Shown here in pieces: positions 7,593-11,579 of a stretch of DNA of 11,579 nucleotides (position 1 is the first letter of the stretch; each line of letters opens with the position of its first letter). Origin of the DNA: an uncultured Sulfurovum sp. GTDB lineage: Bacteria > Campylobacterota > Campylobacteria > Campylobacterales > Sulfurovaceae. The notes under the pieces were generated by a model, which searched no databases, was not told the origin of the DNA, and saw only the letters and a list, made by a program, of their open reading frames with translations. Location: assembly GCA_937938065.1 (NCBI GenBank), contig CALDBH010000036.1, forward strand, positions 1-11,579. Direction: 5' to 3'. A program made the position numbers and the translations under genes.

Positions 7593-8702
7593 CTATACGC
7601 TCTTTTTAAAATAAGTTTCGTTAAAGATACGGCTAGCCGTACCATCAAACTCTCTTCTGCCAATGTCAGCCAATGCCAACTCTATGGCATTGACTACCCA
7701 TGCAGACTCATACACAGGGATAAGGCCCATCTGGTTGATACGGAAAAGTTTACCTTTAAGATGGTCTTGTCCACCTGCCATGTTTACCCCGTACTTCGTT
7801 TTGAGTAGTTTACGTATAGGCTCTGCATCTTCATCAAATACTGTACTCATAGACGGTGCTGGTGTCTGTGGATACATAGAAAAACCGATCGCTTCCAGTG
7901 CTGCTTGTGTTGCTGATGCTCTTGCTGCAGTGTTCGTATACAATGCATCCATTCCCTCTTCATCAATCGCATCAAAAATAGCATTGAGTCCGATGATGAG
8001 CGTCGTCGCTGCAGTATATGCAGTAGTGTTCTGCTGCTGTTTTTTGATCTCTGATGCAAGGTTGAAGTAGTAGTCTACTCCTTTGCCTATCTTCTCTACT
8101 GCTGCATTTGAAAAACCGATCATCGCAAGTCCAGGAGGAAGCATGAGCGCTTTTTGACTTCCTGTTACCAATGCATCGATGTTTGAGATATCTATACGCT
8201 CTACACCTACCGCTGTGATACCATCTGCTATGATCATGATGTCAGGGTTGATCTCTTTGGCTCTTTTTGCAATCGCTTCAACAGGATGACGAAGTCCACC
8301 GGCACTTTCACAAACCTGTATAAAAATTGCATCAATATCAGCATTTTCATTCAGAGCATTTTCAACATCAGCTACAGAGCAAGGTGTATTCCACTCATAA
8401 GTGAGCTCAACTTTATCTTTCCCCATTGCATCAGCAATCTTTCCAAAACGCTCACCAAATTTACCAGCGTTTACAGTCAATGCTTTTGTCTTACACAGGT
8501 TCAACATACAAGCCTGCATCGCACCTGTACCTGAAGAGGCGATCATCACACACTCATCCATCCCGAGAAGTTTTAAAAGTCTTTCACGGGCTTCTTTAAA
8601 AATGGCTTCAAATTCCGGTGTTCTATGGTGTAGCGTAGGTGTAGCCATAGCTTGGCGTACAGACTCCGGTACTGGTGTAGGTCCTGGTGTAAAAAGTAGC
8701 AT
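7593..8702 (-). CDS. Class-V PLP aminotransferase (alanine/serine-glyoxylate aminotransferase family)
   Basis: Fold-type I PLP enzyme of the family that includes alanine--glyoxylate and serine--pyruvate aminotransferases and PucG. Counting from Met at 8702 it has 369 aa, the family size. Landmarks: LFTPGPTPVPE at 3-13; SSGTGAM at 56-62 (phosphate cup); Asp160 in IIADGIT (pyridine nitrogen); Lys184 in VTGSQKALMLPPGLA, the Schiff-base lysine; and Arg321 in FRINQMG, expected to hold the substrate carboxylate. The natural substrate cannot be read from the sequence; serine/glycine, aspartate or glyoxylate metabolism are all possible. In-frame Met codons lie at 8726, 8723 and 8714, but only the one at 8702 has a well-spaced GAGG (6 nt), and it is where family similarity begins. 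It is the first gene of the operon, behind the TATAAT at 8748-8753. Confidence 0.92.
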   Translation of the reverse strand: MLLFTPGPTPVPESVRQAMATPTLHHRTPEFEAIFKEARERLLKLLGMDECVMIASSGTGAMQACMLNLCKTKALTVNAGKFGERFGKIADAMGKDKVELTYEWNTPCSVADVENALNENADIDAIFIQVCESAGGLRHPVEAIAKRAKEINPDIMIIADGITAVGVERIDISNIDALVTGSQKALMLPPGLAMIGFSNAAVEKIGKGVDYYFNLASEIKKQQQNTTAYTAATTLIIGLNAIFDAIDEEGMDALYTNTAARASATQAALEAIGFSMYPQTPAPSMSTVFDEDAEPIRKLLKTKYGVNMAGGQDHLKGKLFRINQMGLIPVYESAWVVNAIELALADIGRREFDGTASRIFNETYFKKSV

Positions 8703-8708
8703 ATATAT

Positions 8709-8712
8709 CCTC
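8709..8712 (-). promoter_or_regulatory. Ribosome binding site deciding the aminotransferase start
   Basis: GAGG on the minus strand followed by ATATAT and the ATG at 8702. The upstream in-frame ATGs have no comparable site. Its first two bases lie in the 3' arm of the inverted repeat at 8711-8728. Confidence 0.6.
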
Positions 8713-8728
8713 ATGATCGCCATCATGA
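8711..8728 (-). repeat. 7-bp inverted repeat between promoter and aminotransferase start
   Basis: Read on the minus strand, TCATGAT-GGCG-ATCATGA is a perfect 7-bp dyad with a 4-nt loop. It lies between the predicted transcription start (near 8741) and the start codon, and its 3' arm overlaps the first bases of the GAGG ribosome binding site. In RNA it could fold into a short hairpin that partly hides the site; in DNA it could be an operator. Which of these, if either, is not decidable here. Confidence 0.55.
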
Positions 8729-8747
8729 AGACGGCATAATTACGTGG

Positions 8748-8760
8748 ATTATAGCGAAAA
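8748..8760 (-). promoter_or_regulatory. Promoter of the aminotransferase-hisZ-purA-DUF507-carA-ddl operon
   Basis: On the minus strand TTTTCGCTATAAT gives a perfect TATAAT (8748-8753) preceded by GC and a T-run, the form typical of Campylobacterota housekeeping promoters, which lack a conserved -35 box. Transcription would begin near 8741, about 39 nt before the start codon. It is the only strong promoter-like sequence in the 106-bp spacer after ciaB. Confidence 0.65.
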
Positions 8761-8799
8761 TGAGGTTAGAGAATGGTGAAGGAAAATAATTAAACCGTG

Positions 8800-8825
8800 G
8801 TAGAAGAGAAGGAAAACCCTTCTAC
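8800..8825 (-). terminator. Likely terminator of ciaB
   Basis: Just past the ciaB stop, the minus strand reads GTAGAAGG-GTTTT-CCTTCT-CTTCTAC and then a T-rich stretch (GGTTTAATTATTTTCC). Two overlapping stems are possible: AGAAGG with CCTTCT (5-nt loop), or the ends GTAGAAG with CTTCTAC (7 bp). Either gives a hairpin followed by T-rich sequence, as expected for intrinsic termination, although the T-tract starts several bases after the stem. Confidence 0.55.
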
Positions 8826-8832
8826 TGGTATC

Positions 8833-10671
8833 TTACGAAAGTACGATAGTTTGCTGTCCTATCTCTTTATATCTTGCATAATAGTGCTCTACAAACGATT
8901 TTATCTCTTCTTTTAACGGTAAATATACGCTATTTTCTTTAGTGGCATATGTACTCAAATAGACATTTGCATCTACTTTTGAAAGATAATTTTCTGATAA
9001 ATTTCTATAGGCATTTTGATAAGTTTCTTTCATAGCATCATACTTGCTATAGTCAATGTTTATCTCTCCGTCATAGGTGATTACACCTGAGCTAAAGAGG
9101 ATATCAAGGTGAATCAATCCTTCACAATAATATGGCAATACTTCACCTACTTCACGCCATGCCATAAGCCCTACTGCACGTGAAACAACATCATCTACAA
9201 TGTGTGTTTTCAGTTCTTCACGTTCATTTGAGAAGAATGCCATCAAGCCACCGGCAGTAGCTTTAAACTCTTCGATATTTTTAAACTGTCCTGAAGCGTT
9301 CATCTTGGTTTCTGTGTCTGCATCTATCCAAAGGATGTGCCCGTACTCATGTCCAACAGTTGATATGTCATAGATCTCCTGCCAAAGTTTAGGTTCGTTG
9401 TCCACAAGTGCTTTTTGTTTTTTTACAAACGCTTCACCCAATGTCTCTACTGAGAGTTTCATGATAGGCTTGGATTTTTTACTCTCCATTACAAAGTCTG
9501 CATAAGCAAATATCTTTTTACCCAATTCAGCAGAAACTTGTTCGTCATTAGGAACGACCTGTGCAGAGAAAAGCCCATTGAATTCGGCTCCATAGTAAAG
9601 GACGGGTTGACCAATATAGAGTTGGGTTTCATCGACCTGTAAAAGATTCTTGCTCATCGTATGTAACGCTTCTTCACCAAAATCTTTTGCCATTTCATAG
9701 GCAAAAAGTTTAATATTATTACGTGTATTTGAACCTTCTTGTAGTTTAGGATTGACAATACGAAGATCCCATTCTAACGCTACGGCTTTTCTATAGTGAT
9801 CCTCATAATACTCTAACGGATGCCCTACCTGTAATGGTGTCGTTATAGCCATCCAACGTCTATCTACTTCTGCCCATTTACCTATAAGTTCATTGGTTTT
9901 CGTATGTGCAAAAGCTACTTTTAGTGCTGTAAAATAAGCTATCCATTCTGATTTTTGATTAAAAACATCATCTTCATGTTGACTCAAAAGTGAAATGAGC
10001 TGTTCAAGTGCTGTAGTAACCTGTGTCACTTCATCAGAAAATGCTTCTGCATAGGCAATACTTTTATACCCTGTATCCTCTTTTTTAAGTACAGAGTAAC
10101 ATCTATCTGCTACACATCCGCTCTCATCTGTATCGAGCAGAGATTCATTTTGAAGCATCTCAAAAACTTTGGCATCATCACCATTAAACATTTCAGAGAG
10201 TTGTAGATTCACACTATGGATGATATGGTGTGTCCAATGGCTCTGCCATACACTCATAGCAATTCCTACATAATGTACACCTAAGATAAGTGAACGATAA
10301 AATGGTGTAAGAAGTTTATTCTCTTCTACCCATGTGATAAATTTTTCATGACGCGTAATATGCATCGTACTTACAAACCCATATGCCAACTCTTTTTTCA
10401 TGGCTATCTCATCTTTAGCACAACCATTTTTCTCTAACACTTGTTCTAAAGCATCTTCACGGAGGTTTACAACACGTGTAAGTGCTGCCATCTCAGAGTC
10501 TTTATTTCTAGGTATGTCCATAAGGCTTAGAAATGCCTCTACTACTTCATTGGCTCTATCATGCCCTTTATCTTCATCTAACAATTCATAATAGTTATTG
10601 AGACTTGCCTGTCTAAGTTGTAATTCGTCATAAATAATCTGCAGATCTTCCATAAATTGTTGTTTGTTCAT
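8833..10671 (-). CDS. ciaB: CiaB-family protein with zinc-metallopeptidase signature
   Basis: At 612 aa it matches the length of Campylobacter invasion antigen B (610 aa), and I recognise it as a CiaB homologue, a family widespread in Campylobacterota including non-pathogens. CiaB of C. jejuni is exported and linked to host-cell entry; no such role can be assumed here. There is no signal peptide or membrane segment. The sequence holds HEYGH at 441-445 (STVGHEYGHILW) and, 22-23 residues later, NIEEFKATAGG with Glu467/Glu468, matching the HExxH-plus-distal-Glu pattern of gluzincin peptidases (compare HEFGH in M3 oligopeptidases). This suggests a cytosolic or exported metallopeptidase; that is inference. 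It is probably a single-gene unit between rdgB and the aminotransferase operon. The ATG is preceded by GGAGAAGAGCGAAA. The family call is good, the function open. Confidence 0.75.
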   Translation of the reverse strand: MNKQQFMEDLQIIYDELQLRQASLNNYYELLDEDKGHDRANEVVEAFLSLMDIPRNKDSEMAALTRVVNLREDALEQVLEKNGCAKDEIAMKKELAYGFVSTMHITRHEKFITWVEENKLLTPFYRSLILGVHYVGIAMSVWQSHWTHHIIHSVNLQLSEMFNGDDAKVFEMLQNESLLDTDESGCVADRCYSVLKKEDTGYKSIAYAEAFSDEVTQVTTALEQLISLLSQHEDDVFNQKSEWIAYFTALKVAFAHTKTNELIGKWAEVDRRWMAITTPLQVGHPLEYYEDHYRKAVALEWDLRIVNPKLQEGSNTRNNIKLFAYEMAKDFGEEALHTMSKNLLQVDETQLYIGQPVLYYGAEFNGLFSAQVVPNDEQVSAELGKKIFAYADFVMESKKSKPIMKLSVETLGEAFVKKQKALVDNEPKLWQEIYDISTVGHEYGHILWIDADTETKMNASGQFKNIEEFKATAGGLMAFFSNEREELKTHIVDDVVSRAVGLMAWREVGEVLPYYCEGLIHLDILFSSGVITYDGEINIDYSKYDAMKETYQNAYRNLSENYLSKVDANVYLSTYATKENSVYLPLKEEIKSFVEHYYARYKEIGQQTIVLS

Positions 10672-10695
10672 TTTCGCTCTTCTCCATTAAATAAT

Positions 10696-10741
10696 GTCAC
10701 GGTGAACGCCCTTGAAAGAAAAGCGATTCGAGAGCCGTGAC
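10696..10741 (-). repeat. GC-rich palindromic element in the ciaB leader
   Basis: A 46-bp segment bounded by the perfect 7-bp inverted repeat GTCACGG / CCGTGAC. Inside, on the minus strand, GAA-t-CGC can pair with GCG-TTC, giving a longer interrupted stem around a TTTTCTTTCAAGG loop. It is about 54% G+C, while the flanking spacer is strongly A/T. It ends 25 bases before the ciaB ATG and has no T-tract, so it is not a classic terminator. It could be a REP-like dispersed repeat or a ciaB leader structure. Confidence 0.6.
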
Positions 10742-10750
10742 GATTTTTGT

Positions 10751-10770
10751 CTACTTTTGTAAAAAAGTAG
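10751..10770. repeat. 8-bp AT-rich hairpin between rdgB and ciaB
   Basis: CTACTTTT-GTAA-AAAAGTAG is a perfect 8-bp inverted repeat with a 4-nt loop, about 30 bases beyond the rdgB stop. Neither strand has a T-tract directly after it, so terminator function is weak at best. The neighbouring sequence holds two more ACTACT copies (10784-10789 and 10801-10806) that could form alternative pairs with AGTAG. Confidence 0.55.
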
Positions 10771-10801
10771 TGATAATATCTTAACTACTATAAAAATTAT
10801 A

Positions 10802-11392
10802 CTACTTATTTTTCAACATCTGTATAATCGGTTTAGCTAAATCTAGAGCTTGAGCACGATGAGAAATTTTAGATTTAATATCATCATCAAGTTCTCCTAA
10901 TGTTTTATCAAATCCTGAAGGAATAAATATCGGATCAGATCCAAATCCTTTATCTCCTCTAGGTTCATCTATGACATCTCCATGCATCCATCCATGCACC
11001 ACATACTCTCCATATTTGGAGACAATGGCCATAGCAGCCGTATAGTAAGCCGGTGTAGACTTTAGCCCTTTTTCTTTCACTGATTCTATGAGTTTATTGA
11101 GGTTGTCTTTATCTGTAACATCTTCTCCTGCATAACGTGCGGAGTAAATGCCCGGTGCTCCGTCAAGTATAGGCAGAGAGATGCCACTGTCATCTGATAT
11201 CACCAAATACTCTTCACCAAGCTTCTCATAGATCGCACGTGCTTTGATGAGTGCATTGGCTGCAAATGTATCTCCGTCTTCTACGATATCAAATTCACCT
11301 AAAAGTTCGGAAAAAGCCACTACTTCATCTTGACACATTTGTTTAAATTCACGTAGTTTACCTTTGTTCCCTGTAGCTAAAACGATACGCAT
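10802..11392 (-). CDS. rdgB: XTP/dITP diphosphatase (non-canonical purine NTP pyrophosphatase, HAM1 family)
   Basis: House-cleaning enzyme of the cytoplasm that hydrolyses dITP, XTP and related deaminated purine nucleotides to the monophosphate and pyrophosphate, keeping them out of DNA and RNA. From the ATG at 11392 it has 196 aa, the usual size. Family motifs: [12 protein letters not shown] at 5-16 (Lys10), [11 protein letters not shown] at 37-46 (metal-binding Glu38 region), SDDSG at 66-70 with Asp68 as the catalytic acid/base, [12 protein letters not shown] at 78-89, GFGSDPIF at 149-156 and SHRAQAL at 177-183. The frame stays open upstream to a GTG at 11440, but the inner ATG has an AAAGGAG 7 nt before it and the conserved sequence begins there, so the shorter form is chosen. 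It is divergent from the gene at 11547. Confidence 0.96.
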   Translation of the reverse strand: MRIVLATGNKGKLREFKQMCQDEVVAFSELLGEFDIVEDGDTFAANALIKARAIYEKLGEEYLVISDDSGISLPILDGAPGIYSARYAGEDVTDKDNLNKLIESVKEKGLKSTPAYYTAAMAIVSKYGEYVVHGWMHGDVIDEPRGDKGFGSDPIFIPSGFDKTLGELDDDIKSKISHRAQALDLAKPIIQMLKNK

Positions 11393-11399
11393 ACATATT

Positions 11400-11406
11400 C
11401 TCCTTT
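11400..11406 (-). promoter_or_regulatory. Ribosome binding site deciding the rdgB start
   Basis: AAAGGAG on the minus strand lies 7 nt before the ATG at 11392. Its leading A bases (11404-11406) belong to the 3' arm of the hairpin at 11404-11430. Confidence 0.8.
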
Positions 11407-11430
11407 TCACAGGACTTCGCACTGTGAAAA
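11404..11430 (-). repeat. 9-bp hairpin overlapping the rdgB ribosome binding site
   Basis: TTTTCACAG and CTGTGAAAA are a perfect 9-bp inverted repeat around a 9-nt loop. Read on the minus strand the 3' arm runs directly into GGAG, so in mRNA the stem would cover the first bases of the ribosome binding site. A smaller dyad, TCGTC-CTT-GACGA at 11448-11460, lies just upstream in the same leader. It may be a translational control element or a protein-binding site. Confidence 0.6.
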
Positions 11431-11482
11431 TTCCTTCCACTCACACTTCGTCCTTGACGAGAGATGACAGTTCTTAACCTTT

Positions 11483-11488
11483 ATCATA
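11483..11488 (-). promoter_or_regulatory. Candidate -10 box for rdgB
   Basis: TATGAT on the minus strand, in TATATGATAAAGG, is a one-mismatch -10 box. It would give a leader of roughly 80 nt containing both small hairpins. A TATAAC on the same strand around 11508-11513, overlapping the rightward promoter, is an alternative. Confidence 0.3.
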
Positions 11489-11508
11489 TACTCTTAAATA
11501 TTTCGTTA

Positions 11509-11514
11509 TATAAT
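11509..11514 (+). promoter_or_regulatory. Candidate -10 box of the rightward gene at 11547
   Basis: A perfect TATAAT in TTCGTTATATAATGAG, about 33 bases before the ATG, so transcription would start near 11521. No clear -35 box is seen. The sequence contains the palindrome TTATATAA, so overlapping divergent promoters are possible. Confidence 0.5.
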
Positions 11515-11546
11515 GAGAGAAATTTTATCTAAATAGAGGTATCACT

Positions 11547-11579
11547 ATGATTAAACAGATCATGCCACTTAGTCTCATT
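11547..11579 (+). CDS. Start of a rightward gene, possibly a membrane transporter (partial)
   Basis: Eleven codons are visible, MIKQIMPLSLI, preceded by TAGAGG 7 nt before the ATG and by the TATAAT at 11509-11514. The hydrophobic beginning resembles the N terminus of membrane proteins, and major-facilitator transporters of Campylobacterota often start in a similar way. Eleven residues cannot prove this. It is the only rightward gene in the window and is divergent from rdgB. Confidence 0.6.
   Translation, partial: MIKQIMPLSLI

Noticed and set aside
8703..8726. Longer aminotransferase starting at 8726, 8723 or 8714
   Set aside because: None has a convincing ribosome binding site, while GAGG is well placed for 8702 and family similarity begins there.
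7386..8739. Plus-strand open frames (7386-7808, 7663-8070, 8401-8739) opposite hisZ and the aminotransferase gene
   Set aside because: All are shadows of strongly conserved minus-strand enzymes and show no domain, promoter or plausible composition.
10696..10741. Intrinsic terminator for rdgB
   Set aside because: The stem is followed by ATTATTTAATGG, not a T-tract, and has a long loop; it is better described as a palindromic element of unknown role.
11393..11440. Longer RdgB starting with GTG at 11440
   Set aside because: The extra 16 residues do not resemble the family, cover the hairpin leader, and bypass the strong AAAGGAG at 11400-11406.

Overview
The window looks like chromosomal core sequence from a member of the Campylobacterota (formerly Epsilonproteobacteria), most likely a free-living Sulfurovum/Sulfurimonas-type organism. 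The signs are AT-rich DNA with low-complexity spacers, a CiaB-family protein, a DUF507 protein next to carA, promoters with a clear TATAAT but no good -35 box, and protein sequences that read like this phylum. The genus is an inference; no rRNA or other marker is present.

Nearly everything is transcribed leftward (minus strand). From right to left: a rightward partial gene enters at the right edge (11547 onward). Divergent from it lies rdgB/HAM1 (11392-10802), then ciaB (10671-8833) with a likely terminator. Next is a tightly packed six-gene run, probably one operon starting at a TATAAT promoter at 8748-8753: class-V aminotransferase, hisZ, purA, DUF507, carA, ddl. Gaps are 0 to 12 bp or 1-base overlaps. 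An AT-rich spacer of about 290 bp follows. Then comes a respiratory unit: a SCO-family copper chaperone, heme-copper oxidase subunit I (8-base overlap with the SCO gene) and a third gene that overlaps ctaD by one base and leaves the window.

The six-gene run joins purine (purA), histidine (hisZ), pyrimidine/arginine (carA) and peptidoglycan (ddl) precursor synthesis with a PLP aminotransferase and an uncharacterised DUF507 protein, so it reads as a growth or housekeeping unit. The SCO/ctaD unit encodes an aerobic terminal oxidase. Its subunit I carries a YSHPAV motif instead of the Glu-containing HPEV motif, placing it in the A2 type. RdgB cleans the nucleotide pool of deaminated purines.

I see no mobile element, CRISPR array, prophage, toxin-antitoxin pair, tRNA or rRNA, and no clear new multi-gene system. 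The points most worth a second look are the gluzincin-like HEYGH...EE signature in CiaB, the A2-type oxidase, an apparent internal duplication in DUF507, a GC-rich palindromic element before ciaB, and hairpins that overlap the ribosome binding sites of rdgB and the aminotransferase gene. Three gene starts (SCO, aminotransferase, rdgB) were moved inward to codons with convincing Shine-Dalgarno sequences.
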